Positions 19,245-28,638 of a DNA stretch of 46,769 nt are shown here, in pieces. The notes under the pieces were generated by a model. The model saw nothing but the letters and a program-made list of their open reading frames with translations. It was not told the origin of the DNA and made no database searches. The stretch is from positions 68,348 through 115,116 of the forward strand of contig CAJWQJ010000004.1 in NCBI GenBank assembly GCA_913045315.1, written 5' to 3'. The DNA comes from an uncultured Chloroflexota bacterium (GTDB taxonomy: Bacteria; Chloroflexota; Dehalococcoidia; Lucifugimonadales; UBA1127). The number at the start of each line of letters is the position of its first letter. Position 1 is the first letter of the stretch. Both the position numbers and the translations under genes were made by a program.

Positions 19245-20340
19245 TTAATTTCCTAAATTGTTTAATAAAGATTTATGCAACAATGAATCTAAATTACCAT
19301 CAAGGATATCTTGTGGATCATGTGATTCATACCCTGTCCGATGGTCCTTTACTAATTTATAAGGATGAAGAATATAACTTCTTATCTGGTTACCCCATTC
19401 TGGACTAATATGAGAACCTTTAATATCCGCAATTTCCTGAGCTTGCTTTTGAATTTGAATATTTATCAAACGTGCACGCAACACCTTCATAGCGCTTTCT
19501 CGATTCTGAATTTGAGATCGTTCATTTTGACATGTAACTACTAAACCTGAAGGTAAGTGTGTGATTCTAACAGCAGACTCAACTTTTTGGACATTCTGAC
19601 CGCCATTCCCACTGGCCCTATATGTATCAATCTTTAATTCATCATCCCTGATCTCCACATCATGAGAACCAGAGAGCTCTGGAAGAATTTCAGCTAAGGC
19701 AAACGAGGTATGTCTTTGGTGATCTGCATCAAATGGAGATATCCTAACCAAACGATGAACGCCCTGCTCAAATTTCAACCAACCATATGCATTTCTACCT
19801 GATATTTCGATAGTTGTACTTTTCACGCCAATTTCTTCTCCAGATGATAGATCCAGAATCTTTGTAGAAAATCTTCTATTCTCTGCCCATCGAAGATACA
19901 TTCTCATTAACATTTGGGCCCAATCTTGAGAATCGCTACCTCCGGCTCCAGCAGATATGTTGATTATTGCGTTAGATTGATCATAAGTTCCTGCAAAAAC
20001 TAACTCAAATTCTAATTCTTCTACCCGATTCTGAATTTTTAAAAAATCAACCATAAGATCTTCAGTGAAATCTTCACCATCTTGTACGCATAGATCCATA
20101 AATTCAGAAAGGTTATCTATATCTGAACTAAGGGTATCCCATATAGAAATTTCAGAACTCAAACTTGCAATCTCACGCATGACATTCTGGGCCTGCAAAC
20201 TGTTCTGCCAAAAATTTGGAATTGCCGTTTGTTTTTCTAAATTATCAACCTTGTTCTTTTTTTCTGATATGTCAAAGTCGCACCATTAAATTTGATATTT
20301 GTAATTTAAGGGTCTTTACTTTAGACAATAATTCAATCAC
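19245..20340 (-). CDS. prfB: Peptide chain release factor 2, with programmed +1 frameshift
   Basis: RF2, which ends translation at UGA and UAA. The product is made from two frames: 22 codons from the GTG at 20340 to CTT (20277-20275), then, after skipping T20274, 342 codons to 19245, giving 364 residues (E. coli 365). The in-frame TGA at 20274-20272 within CTTTGAC is the classical autoregulatory frameshift site. The second frame supplies the family's N-terminal helices (PNFWQNSLQAQNVMREI). SPF (the RF2 anticodon-like tripeptide, in RISPFDADHQR) and GGQ (in ASGNGGQNVQK) are both present. GAGG lies five bases before the GTG. It heads the operon with the peptide transporter genes. Confidence 0.95.
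20271..20280 (-). promoter_or_regulatory. prfB programmed frameshift site
   Basis: On the minus strand the sequence is CGA CTT TGA C. The ribosome pauses at TGA when RF2 is scarce and slips from CTT to the +1 frame (GAC). The stimulatory Shine-Dalgarno-like element three bases before CTT, AGGGGG in E. coli, is replaced here by ATGGTG, which has only a GGTG core. Confidence 0.9.
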
Positions 20341-20531
20341 TGCAACCTCAACAATATTCGGAACCTGTTTATTTTAAATCTAAAAACATTATACTATTTA
20401 CATTGATTAGAAGCGATCTCCTGTTCAACTTGAGCTTATATATACTATTCAAGTAAAATACATTAAGGCTAGATGGGAAAGTTTCAAATTTCCTATTCCC
20501 AAGGATCCTTAATTTATTTACGGAAAAAATA
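20341..20531. promoter_or_regulatory. Divergent prfB / sufB regulatory region
   Basis: For sufB (+): TTGAGC (20430-20435), 18 bases, TAAAAT (20454-20459). The -10-side spacer is framed by CTTGA (20429-20433) and TCAAG (20449-20453). Downstream, TGGGAA (20474-20479) and TTCCCA (20496-20501) form an inverted repeat with a nested alternative stem, GGAAA/TTTCC, in the presumed sufB leader. For prfB (-): a perfect TATAAT at 20393-20388, without a clear -35 element. No Rrf2-type regulator gene is nearby. Confidence 0.5.
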
Positions 20532-21986
20532 ATGTCAACAGAAACTAATAAAGAATTCAAACAAAAAGCAGAAGAAGATTACAAATATGGATGGGTTACT
20601 GACGTAGATTCAGAAACAGCTCCTCCTGGATTAAATGAAGACATAGTTAGATGGATATCAAAGAAAAAAAATGAGCCTGAATTCCTTCTGAATTGGAGAC
20701 TGAAGGCATTCAAGCATTTTCAATCACAAATAAAAAAGGGACAGTTGCCAGACTGGGCAAACATAGAATTCAATCAAATTAACTTTGACGACATTATCTA
20801 TTATTCTGCCCCAAAACCAAAACTTGAAAGCCTTGATCAGGTAGATGAAGAAGTATTAAAAACCTTCGAAAAACTTGGAATACCGTTGGATGAACAAAAA
20901 AGGCTTTCGGGAGTAGCTGTAGATGCAGTATTCGACAGCGTTTCAATAGCAACTACTTTTAAAGACACCTTAATGGAAAAAGGAATAATTTTTTGCTCTT
21001 TTTCCGAAGCAGTACAAGAATATCCTGAGTTAATAGAAAAATACCTAGGAAGCGTAGTTCCATACACAGATAATCTATACGCTACTTTGAATGCTGCAGT
21101 TTTTTCAGATGGATCTTTTTGTTACGTACCACCTGGTGTTAGATGCCCTTTGGAGCTTTCTACATATTTTAGAATTAATGCTTCAGGATCAGGGCAATTC
21201 GAAAGAACTTTATTAATTGCTGACAAAGATAGTTATGTAAGTTATTTAGAGGGGTGTAGTGCTCCAATGCGAGACGAAAACCAGCTTCATGCAGCAGTTG
21301 TAGAACTTGTCGCGATGGAAAATGCAGAAATTAAATATTCAACAATCCAAAATTGGTATCCTGGCGATCAAAATGGTAAGGGAGGAATTTATAATTTCGT
21401 TACTAAAAGAGGTGTTTGTCGAGGTGATAATTCAAAAATCTCATGGACACAAGTTGAAACAGGATCTGCAATCACTTGGAAATACCCAAGTGTGCTTCTC
21501 CTTGGTGATAACTCTATAGGAGAATTCTATTCTGTTGCACTTGCTAAAGGTTATCAACAAGCTGATACAGGCACAAAAATGACACATGTAGGTAAAAATA
21601 CAAAAAGTAAGATTATCGCTAAAGGTATTTCAGCCGGTCACGGACAAAATACTTATAGAGGACTTGTGCGAGTAAACAATAAAGCATCCAATGCAAGGAA
21701 TTTCACTCAATGCGACTCATTACTTATCGGTGACACATGTGGGGCACATACAACCCCATATGTTGAAGTCAAAAATAGCTCTGCTCATTTAGAGCACGAA
21801 GCTTATACATCAAGAGTAAGTGAAGATCAACTTTTTTATTGTCAACAAAGAGGAATGTCTATAGAAGATGCAAATGCGTTAATTATAAACGGGTTCTGCA
21901 GAGAAGTTTTTAAGCAATTACCATTTGAATTTGCTGTTGAAGCAACAAGACTGCTTGAAGTGAATCTAGAAGGAGCAGTTGGGTAA
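20532..21986 (+). CDS. sufB: Fe-S cluster assembly scaffold SufB
   Basis: A 484-residue SufB, core of the SufBC2D scaffold that builds iron-sulfur clusters. Family motifs run through the whole length: [46 protein letters not shown], and near the end [15 protein letters not shown] followed by [11 protein letters not shown], which holds the conserved Cys and His/Glu residues implicated in cluster assembly and binding. It is first of sufB-sufC-sufD-sufU, with sufC three bases after its stop. The ribosome-binding site (CGGAAAAAATA) is weak. Length is normal. Confidence 0.96.
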   Translation: MSTETNKEFKQKAEEDYKYGWVTDVDSETAPPGLNEDIVRWISKKKNEPEFLLNWRLKAFKHFQSQIKKGQLPDWANIEFNQINFDDIIYYSAPKPKLESLDQVDEEVLKTFEKLGIPLDEQKRLSGVAVDAVFDSVSIATTFKDTLMEKGIIFCSFSEAVQEYPELIEKYLGSVVPYTDNLYATLNAAVFSDGSFCYVPPGVRCPLELSTYFRINASGSGQFERTLLIADKDSYVSYLEGCSAPMRDENQLHAAVVELVAMENAEIKYSTIQNWYPGDQNGKGGIYNFVTKRGVCRGDNSKISWTQVETGSAITWKYPSVLLLGDNSIGEFYSVALAKGYQQADTGTKMTHVGKNTKSKIIAKGISAGHGQNTYRGLVRVNNKASNARNFTQCDSLLIGDTCGAHTTPYVEVKNSSAHLEHEAYTSRVSEDQLFYCQQRGMSIEDANALIINGFCREVFKQLPFEFAVEATRLLEVNLEGAVG

Positions 21987-21989
21987 CAT

Positions 21990-22733
21990 ATGAACAATAT
22001 ACTTGATATACATTCATTACATGCAACCATTGGAGAAAAAAAGATACTTAACGGGATTGATTTAAAGATTCAATCGGGAGAAGTTCATGCAATAATGGGA
22101 CCAAATGGATCTGGTAAAAGCACCTTAGCAAATGTGCTTGCTGGACATCCCAGTTGCAAAGTTATTGATGGTAATGCTCTATTTTTAGGTCAGGATTTGG
22201 TTAGCTTAGAACCGGAAGTGCGAGCACAATTAGGATTGTTTCTCTCATTTCAAAATCCCGCTGAAATTCCTGGAGTTAGGTTAGATCATTTCATGAGAGC
22301 AGGAATAAACGCTATTAGAAGATCAAAAAATCAAGATGACGTAGATATATTGGGTTTTGATAGAGCCATTACCAAAAAAGCAGAAGTTGTCAGTATGGAT
22401 CCTCAATTAATTAAAAGATCGGTAAATGAAGGATTTTCTGGTGGGGAGAAGAAGCGCAGCGAAATTATGCAAATGGCGGTATTCGAACCAACTTTGGCAA
22501 TACTTGATGAGCCAGATTCTGGTCTTGACGTAGATGCACTCAAAATAGTTGCTGAAGGCATTAATACATTGAGAACTAAAGACAATTCCCTTTTGCTCAT
22601 TACACACTACAATAGGATCCTAAATTATATTGAGCCAGATTTCGTGCACATTTTAATAAATGGAAAAATAGTTCATTCTGGTGACAAAACACTTGCCCAA
22701 GAAGTAGAAAATAAAGGATACGACTGGCTCTAA
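21990..22733 (+). CDS. sufC: Fe-S cluster assembly ATPase SufC
   Basis: A 247-residue ABC-type ATPase that energises the SufBCD scaffold. Walker A is GPNGSGKST, the Q-loop region is SFQNPAEIPG, the SufC-specific signature is GFSGGEKKRSEIMQM, Walker B is LAILDEPDSGLDVD, and the switch His is in ITHYNRIL. The ATG has AAGGAG in the end of sufB 14 bases upstream. It is cytosolic and lies directly between sufB and sufD. Confidence 0.97.
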   Translation: MNNILDIHSLHATIGEKKILNGIDLKIQSGEVHAIMGPNGSGKSTLANVLAGHPSCKVIDGNALFLGQDLVSLEPEVRAQLGLFLSFQNPAEIPGVRLDHFMRAGINAIRRSKNQDDVDILGFDRAITKKAEVVSMDPQLIKRSVNEGFSGGEKKRSEIMQMAVFEPTLAILDEPDSGLDVDALKIVAEGINTLRTKDNSLLLITHYNRILNYIEPDFVHILINGKIVHSGDKTLAQEVENKGYDWL

Positions 22734-22770
22734 TAAATATTAAAATAATTATTTGAAGTAAATACATACC

Positions 22771-24105
22771 ATGAAAGAAACTACAATTCCAAACCAATTC
22801 GAAAAAACATTTAGCGAATTTGAAAAAATTTCCAGTAAAATAGATCCTGAATGGGTCAAATCCATAAGAAAAGAATCTTTGTTAATCGCAAATAGCTTAG
22901 GACTACCTACAGCCAGACGTGGAAATGAGGAATGGAAATATACAGATATTAAAGCACTTAATAAAACCCTCTTTAGTGACTTTTCAACATATAATATAGA
23001 CGATAAACCCATAGAAATTAACTACAAGAACTTAGAAGATGATTCTTTACATGAAAAGATTGTATTTAAAGATGGGATATGTATATCTAAAACCTTCCAA
23101 AAGGATTCATATGTCTCAAACATACTAAATGATAATGACATTTCTCCCGAAAACAGCAACCAATTAAGAAATTACCTAGCAAAACTTACTATTTTAGATG
23201 AAAATTTTTTTGCAGCATTAAACACTACTTTTTTTTCATTTGGTGCTCTGATCTATATACCCGATAACACTAACATAACAAAACCAATACACTTATCAAT
23301 AGAATCATCAAGTCAATCAGAAGGTAATGTGGCAAATCCAAGAATTCTTGTAGTCCTAGGAAAAAATTCCAATGCTACACTTATTGAAGAATATTTAAGC
23401 TTTACTAACACAAAATATCTAAATAATGCAGTAATAGAAATAATAATTGGTGAAAATTCAAACTTAAATCACTACAGAATGCAAAACGAAAGTATCGAGT
23501 CATACGCTATCACAAACACTACAGTATGGATTGAATCTTATGCACATTATGAATCTACAGTTACCGACATTGGTGGATCTCTAGTAAGAAACAACCTTAA
23601 CGTTATAACAAAACAAGAAGGGGCATCTGCTAAATTAAATGGCATTTATATAGTCGATGAAAAACAACATATTGATAACCAAGTAATTATTGACCATGCT
23701 ATGCCAAATACAAATAGTAGAGAACTTTACAAAGGAATTTTGTCTGGTCATTCTAGGTCAGTATTTCATGGGAGTATCATTGTTCGAGAAGGTGCATATA
23801 AAGTAGATGCTAATCAAGCAGATAAAAACCTTCTGCTTTCAGACAACGCTGAAGCTGATACAAAACCTGCATTTTGGGTATATTGTGATGACGTAAAATG
23901 TGGTCATGGAGCAGCATGCGGGAAAATTGATGAATCAGCCATTTTTTACTTGCAAAGCAGAGGCATACCAGAAATTCAAGCTCGTTCAATGCTTATTTAC
24001 GCTTTCGCAAATGAAATTATTAAAGACATAAAAGATGAATTTATTCGTGAATATATAGAAAGTTTTGTTCAATATAAACTCGAAAAACTAATAGAAATTC
24101 GTTAA
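22771..24105 (+). CDS. sufD: Fe-S cluster assembly protein SufD
   Basis: A 444-residue paralogue of SufB that completes the SufBC2D scaffold. N-terminal helical part with RRGNEEWKYTDI, typical of SufD. The beta-helix core follows, with the C-terminal motif CGHGAACGKIDESAIFYLQSRGI, whose His corresponds to the functionally required SufD histidine of E. coli. It lies 37 bases after sufC. The upstream ribosome-binding site is poor. Confidence 0.93.
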   Translation: MKETTIPNQFEKTFSEFEKISSKIDPEWVKSIRKESLLIANSLGLPTARRGNEEWKYTDIKALNKTLFSDFSTYNIDDKPIEINYKNLEDDSLHEKIVFKDGICISKTFQKDSYVSNILNDNDISPENSNQLRNYLAKLTILDENFFAALNTTFFSFGALIYIPDNTNITKPIHLSIESSSQSEGNVANPRILVVLGKNSNATLIEEYLSFTNTKYLNNAVIEIIIGENSNLNHYRMQNESIESYAITNTTVWIESYAHYESTVTDIGGSLVRNNLNVITKQEGASAKLNGIYIVDEKQHIDNQVIIDHAMPNTNSRELYKGILSGHSRSVFHGSIIVREGAYKVDANQADKNLLLSDNAEADTKPAFWVYCDDVKCGHGAACGKIDESAIFYLQSRGIPEIQARSMLIYAFANEIIKDIKDEFIREYIESFVQYKLEKLIEIR

Positions 24106-24133
24106 TTAGCTATTAAGAGATGAGAATACTTCG

Positions 24134-24580
24134 ATGGAAGAAGACAAACTTGACAATTTATATCAAGAAATAATACTTGACCACTACAGAAGACCGAGAA
24201 ACCCCAATATAGTTCTCAATCCTCAAATACACGCTGAAGGATTCAATCCGTTTTGTGGTGACAGAATCATAATTACTGCAAATTTTGACAAAGATGGTGT
24301 TGTGAATGAAGTCGGAATGGAGGGCGAAGGTTGTGCAATAAGTCAAGCTTCTGCCTCAATGATGGGAGAGATACTAAAAGGTAAAACACTTGAAAGCATA
24401 TCAATCCTGACTGAAACTTTTAGGGGTATGATGCGTGGTAATAATCTATCAGAAAAAGATATAGAGCTTTTTGGTGAACTTATGGCACTAGAAGGCGTAC
24501 GTGAATTCCCCGTAAGAATTAAATGTGCACTTTTAGCATGGAGTGCGCTTGATGAAGGAATTAATAACTACAAGAAATAA
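24134..24580 (+). CDS. sufU: SufU-type sulfur-transfer protein
   Basis: A 148-residue IscU-like protein of the SufU type, which accepts sulfur from the cysteine desulfurase. The three zinc/sulfur Cys residues are present: FNPFCGD, GEGCAISQAS and RIKCALLAW. The extra segment between the second and third Cys (TFRGMMRGNNLSEKDIEL) is the SufU hallmark. The family partner SufS is not encoded next to it, which is unusual. It is 28 bases after sufD and 54 bases before argF. Confidence 0.92.
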   Translation: MEEDKLDNLYQEIILDHYRRPRNPNIVLNPQIHAEGFNPFCGDRIIITANFDKDGVVNEVGMEGEGCAISQASASMMGEILKGKTLESISILTETFRGMMRGNNLSEKDIELFGELMALEGVREFPVRIKCALLAWSALDEGINNYKK

Positions 24581-24634
24581 TTAGAAACATCCAATAGTTA
24601 CTCTAATGTTTAGTATAGAAAGTTAATTAATCTA

Positions 24635-25591
24635 ATGACCAACGAAATATCGCAGCAAATATCTAAGTCAAGAAATTTACTTTCAATATTAGATTTGTCT
24701 GCGGATGAAATTCTAGGAATATGCAATCGTGGAAAAGAAATCAAAGAGAAATTTAATTTGGGAATAACACCTGATACTAAACCTTTAAAAAATAAAACCA
24801 TTGCAATTCTTTTTGAAAAACCATCTTTAAGAACAAGAGTAAGTTTTGAAGTCGCAATTCAAAGACTAGGTGGTTCTTCTATCTATCTAGGGCCACAAGA
24901 AGTAGGGTTGGGAACACGTGAATCAATATCAGATATAACAAAAGTCCTTTCCAGATACGTAGATGCTATTATTTGTCGAACATTTGCTCATGCAAATCTT
25001 GAAGAAATGGTTTCTAATAGCTCAATTCCTATAATTAATGCTCTATCCGATCTGGAACATCCGTGTCAAACACTTGCAGATCTTCTTACGATTCTTGAAC
25101 ATAAAGGCAAACTCAAAGATTTAACTGTCTCGTATATCGGTGATGGAAATAATGTTGCAAATAGTTTAGCCCTTGGAATACTGAGTAGTGGTTCAGATTT
25201 TCGTATAGCACATCCAGAAAACTACGGATTTCAACAAAAAATATTAGAGGAAATCAATGCTATAGCGAAAACAACGAATAGGATATTTATCCAATCCAAC
25301 CAAAGAGATGAAATATTATCTGGAAGTGACATAATTTATACTGATGTTTGGACCAGCATGGGGCAAGAGAATGAACATAATAAACGTTTAGTCGCATTCA
25401 AAAACTTTCAAATTAATGAACTAAGTATTACTCATGCTGGTCCAAACACACTCTTAATGCACCCTATGCCAGCACATTATAATGAAGAAATATCTGAAGG
25501 ATTACTTGAACATCCACAATCTATCGTATTTGATCAAGCAGAAAATCGACTTCATGCACAACAAGCACTTTTGGAGAAAATAATTGTTTGA
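24635..25591 (+). CDS. argF: Ornithine carbamoyltransferase
   Basis: A 318-residue transcarbamylase making citrulline from ornithine and carbamoyl phosphate (arginine synthesis). The carbamoyl-phosphate loop is SLRTRVSFE and the HPCQTLADL motif is present. The ornithine loop is DVWTSMGQE, with the SMG tripeptide that marks OTCases. The usual HCLP is replaced by HPMP (residues 276-279), more like aspartate transcarbamylases, although what follows (AHYNEEIS ... VFDQAENRLHAQQALL) is OTCase-like. The substrate assignment therefore rests on SMG and the C-terminus. The last eight bases overlap the der start. Confidence 0.88.
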   Translation: MTNEISQQISKSRNLLSILDLSADEILGICNRGKEIKEKFNLGITPDTKPLKNKTIAILFEKPSLRTRVSFEVAIQRLGGSSIYLGPQEVGLGTRESISDITKVLSRYVDAIICRTFAHANLEEMVSNSSIPIINALSDLEHPCQTLADLLTILEHKGKLKDLTVSYIGDGNNVANSLALGILSSGSDFRIAHPENYGFQQKILEEINAIAKTTNRIFIQSNQRDEILSGSDIIYTDVWTSMGQENEHNKRLVAFKNFQINELSITHAGPNTLLMHPMPAHYNEEISEGLLEHPQSIVFDQAENRLHAQQALLEKIIV

Positions 25592-26963
25592 ACCAACGTT
25601 GGAAAATGATACTAGAAATTCTGACAATATAATTAGTTATCAGAACCAGCCAGCTCTGGTTGCAATAGCTGGAAGACCAAACGTTGGCAAGTCAACTCTT
25701 TTCAACAGGCTTATTGGTGAACGTCGGGCAATAATAGCGAATGAACCTGGTACGACGAGAGACAGGGTAATTGGAAAATTGGATACCTTAGATTCTTCTT
25801 TCATGATTTTTGATACTGGAGGTCTTCAGGGAAATGCATCTGACCACATGGAGGAAAAAATCCATAAACAAGTTTATACAGCAGTAGAAGATGCAAATAT
25901 AATCATATTTCTTGCAGATGGCTCAAGTGGAATAACCCCCTTAGATCATGAAATAGCAAGAGATTTAAGAAAATACAACAAACCAATGTTATTAGTTATT
26001 AATAAATGTGAATCTGAAGCAAGAAAAGCTTCGCTTAGTGAATTTTTTCAACTTGGCTTGGGAGATCCTATACCAATTAGTGCCATACAAAATCAAGGTA
26101 TTTACGAGCTAATCGAAAAAATGACTGAACTATATTCACAAACACCTATGAAAACAATAACAAATAAAGCAGTACCAAAATTTGCCATTGTTGGTAAACC
26201 AAATGCAGGAAAATCAAGCATCTTGAACTGTATCGCAGGTGATACAAGGGCAATAGTAGACAACACCCCCGGAACTACAAGAGACGCTATTGATACAAGT
26301 ATTTTCTATAACAACCAAGAAATTTCATTAATAGATACAGCTGGATTAAAAAAAAGAGGAAGTATCAACCCAGGCATTGAAAAATTCAGCTCCCTAAGAG
26401 CATTTCATGCTATTGAACGTTCAAATATAGGAATTCTTGTAATTGATCTTGAGAATTTAATGACTATGCAAGACTCACACATAGCTGGTTATGTCCTTGA
26501 TGCTTATAAGGGATTAGTCATTGCAATTAATAAATGGGATCTCGCTAAGAATTTCGGATACACCAAAAAAGAGGTTTTGCAACAAGTCCGGCTCAAGATG
26601 CATTGGGCGACATATGTTCCAATTTTATTTGTATCTGCATTGAAAAATGAAGGAATAACAGAACTAATTGAAACAGGAATTGAGGTTTGGCAAAATCGAT
26701 TTATCAAAATACCAAGGGCAAAATTAAATCAAATCATTCTTGATGCTATGGCAAAACACCCTTTGCCATCCCAAGGCCCAAGACATCTTAGATTTATCAG
26801 AGCAATACAAAAGAGTATTGACCCACCTAGCTTTACGTTATATGTTAGTGATCCTAAAATGGTTCATTTTTCCTATAGACGATACTTGCAAAATTCTATA
26901 AGGAATAATTTTGAATATAAAGGCAATCCCATAAAACTCAATTTTGAGCGTTTAGGTAGCTAA
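25584..26963 (+). CDS. der: Ribosome-assembly GTPase Der (EngA)
   Basis: A 459-residue double GTPase for 50S subunit maturation. Two G domains in tandem: the first has GRPNVGKST (G1), DTGG (G3) and NKCE (G4); the second has GKPNAGKSS, DTAG and NKWD. A C-terminal KH-like domain (KIPRAKLNQIILDAMAKHPL and following) completes it. The start is TTG: GGAG at 25572-25575 is eight bases upstream and no ATG precedes the first G domain in this frame. Overlap with argF suggests translational coupling. Confidence 0.96.
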   Translation: MFEPTLENDTRNSDNIISYQNQPALVAIAGRPNVGKSTLFNRLIGERRAIIANEPGTTRDRVIGKLDTLDSSFMIFDTGGLQGNASDHMEEKIHKQVYTAVEDANIIIFLADGSSGITPLDHEIARDLRKYNKPMLLVINKCESEARKASLSEFFQLGLGDPIPISAIQNQGIYELIEKMTELYSQTPMKTITNKAVPKFAIVGKPNAGKSSILNCIAGDTRAIVDNTPGTTRDAIDTSIFYNNQEISLIDTAGLKKRGSINPGIEKFSSLRAFHAIERSNIGILVIDLENLMTMQDSHIAGYVLDAYKGLVIAINKWDLAKNFGYTKKEVLQQVRLKMHWATYVPILFVSALKNEGITELIETGIEVWQNRFIKIPRAKLNQIILDAMAKHPLPSQGPRHLRFIRAIQKSIDPPSFTLYVSDPKMVHFSYRRYLQNSIRNNFEYKGNPIKLNFERLGS

Positions 26964-26968
26964 AGTTT

Positions 26969-27604
26969 ATGAATGATTATGTTTTGTTTGCAATAGCAAT
27001 ATTATGTTCATATATATTAGGCTCAATATCTTGGGGAGTTTTGATTACAAAATTCCTTGGCACTCCCAATTTAAGAACTACCGGTAGTGGTAGCACGGGC
27101 ATGACAAATGTAATGCGTTCTGCAGGAATAATTCCTTCGATTATTGTTCTGCTTCTCGATACCTCAAAAGGAGTATTAGCAATTGCACTTGCCAGTTATC
27201 TTTCAAATTCACTTGAAAATATTTCTGCTAATACTTTCTTAGAAATGTCTTGTGGGCTTGCTGCTCTAGTGGGACATAGTTGGTCCATTTTTCTCGGTTT
27301 CCATGGTGGGAAAGGAATTGCTACAGGCCTAGGAGGATTATTAGTATTTTCACCATGGCTTGGAATTGCTGGTCTAGCTTCTTTTCTACCCGTTACATTG
27401 CTAACAAAATATGTTTCACTGGGAAGCATGATAGGACTTGGGGTCGGAGGAGGAGGTTTATTTATCTGTAGTATGTTAGGGATTTATCCTGTTGCACATG
27501 GACTTTATGGCGGTATTGGTACAATCATCATCGTATTTAGACATAAGGAAAATATAAAACGATTACTTTCAGGTACCGAAGCACGATTAGGAAAAAAGGT
27601 TTAA
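26969..27604 (+). CDS. plsY: Acyl-phosphate:glycerol-3-phosphate acyltransferase
   Basis: A 211-residue integral membrane enzyme that acylates glycerol 3-phosphate, the first step of phospholipid synthesis. PlsY motifs are GSISWGVLI, the Ser/Gly-rich TTGSGSTGMTNVMR (motif 1), LVGHSWSIFLGFHGGKGIATGLG (motif 2) and the late GTIIIVFRHKENIKRLLSG (motif 3). About five membrane helices. It lies five bases after der and upstream of gpsA, which makes its substrate. Confidence 0.95.
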   Translation: MNDYVLFAIAILCSYILGSISWGVLITKFLGTPNLRTTGSGSTGMTNVMRSAGIIPSIIVLLLDTSKGVLAIALASYLSNSLENISANTFLEMSCGLAALVGHSWSIFLGFHGGKGIATGLGGLLVFSPWLGIAGLASFLPVTLLTKYVSLGSMIGLGVGGGGLFICSMLGIYPVAHGLYGGIGTIIIVFRHKENIKRLLSGTEARLGKKV

Positions 27605-27649
27605 TTCTAATAATCAACGCTTAAATTAATTATTGGGGATATAATAAAC

Positions 27650-28633
27650 GTGTTAGTAACAATTATAGGTGCAACCAGTTGGGGAACAACGCTAGCTAAC
27701 TTAATTTCTAGCAATGGAGTCTCTACAGTTTTACTAACTAGATCAGAAGCAGAACGAACCCTTCTAGAAAACAATAATTCCATTCCTTCTCTGGAAGATA
27801 TTCCACTTTCTACGTCTTTAGAAATATCATCCGATGCAAACACGATATTACCTAAAACCGATGTAGTAGTTTTAGCTGTTCCATCGAATCGAATTCAAGA
27901 AAACCTCGAAAGAATCCCTCACAATTTAAAGGATTCAGTAATCTTTGTTAGCGGCATTAAGGGGCTTAATAGTAGTACAGGAGAAAGGATGAGTTCTATT
28001 ATAGAAAGAAACATCCCAATCGCGAAAAACAGGATAGTCGTTCTTTCAGGACCAAACCTCTCACGCGAAATAGCCCAGAATATTCCATCTTCTACTGTTA
28101 TAGCATGTGAAAATCTTCAATTGGCACAAACCATTAAATCAATTTTCAATAATAGAAATTTTGGGATTCATACAAGTGATGATGTTACTGGAGTAGAACT
28201 AGGTGGAGCTTTTAAAAATATTATTGCTATAACAGCTGGAATAGTAGATGGGATGAGTTATGGTGCAAATAGTAAATCGATCATTGTGAATAAAGGAATA
28301 AATGAAATACTATTGCTCGTAACAAGATTAGGAGGGAAAGCTGAAACAGTATTTGGATTATCTGGTTTAGGAGATTTAATTGCTACTTGTTTCAGTTTGC
28401 TAAGTCGTAATAGATATGTTGGAGAACAAATTGGAAAAGGCAAACAACTTAATGAAATAGTCAATAACATGAAAAATGTTGCTGAAGGAATCAACACAAC
28501 CCAAGCTGCATTAGTTTTAGCAAATCAACATAATTTAAATTTACCATTAATTGAAGGAACTGGATCGATACTCTTTAATAATTCAAATCCTCATGAAATC
28601 ATCAATATGCTACTTTCGAAATTTGCCGAATAA
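27650..28633 (+). CDS. gpsA: Glycerol-3-phosphate dehydrogenase (NAD(P)+)
   Basis: A 327-residue cytosolic dehydrogenase that reduces dihydroxyacetone phosphate to glycerol 3-phosphate. The nucleotide-binding N-terminus is GATSWGTTLANL (first Gly-x-Gly altered to Gly-Ala-Thr). The substrate-binding Lys lies in VELGGAFKNIIAI, and GLSGLGDLIATC is present. The start is GTG with GGGGAT upstream. Adjacent plsY uses its product, so the two genes form a phospholipid-precursor pair. It converges on prmA with five bases between the stop codons. Confidence 0.95.
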   Translation: MLVTIIGATSWGTTLANLISSNGVSTVLLTRSEAERTLLENNNSIPSLEDIPLSTSLEISSDANTILPKTDVVVLAVPSNRIQENLERIPHNLKDSVIFVSGIKGLNSSTGERMSSIIERNIPIAKNRIVVLSGPNLSREIAQNIPSSTVIACENLQLAQTIKSIFNNRNFGIHTSDDVTGVELGGAFKNIIAITAGIVDGMSYGANSKSIIVNKGINEILLLVTRLGGKAETVFGLSGLGDLIATCFSLLSRNRYVGEQIGKGKQLNEIVNNMKNVAEGINTTQAALVLANQHNLNLPLIEGTGSILFNNSNPHEIINMLLSKFAE

Positions 28634-28638
28634 CCACT

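Noticed and set aside
19245-20198. prfB as a truncated 317-residue protein or a pseudogene
   Set aside because: The CTTTGAC frameshift site joins it to an upstream 22-codon frame with its own ribosome-binding site, giving normal RF2 length.
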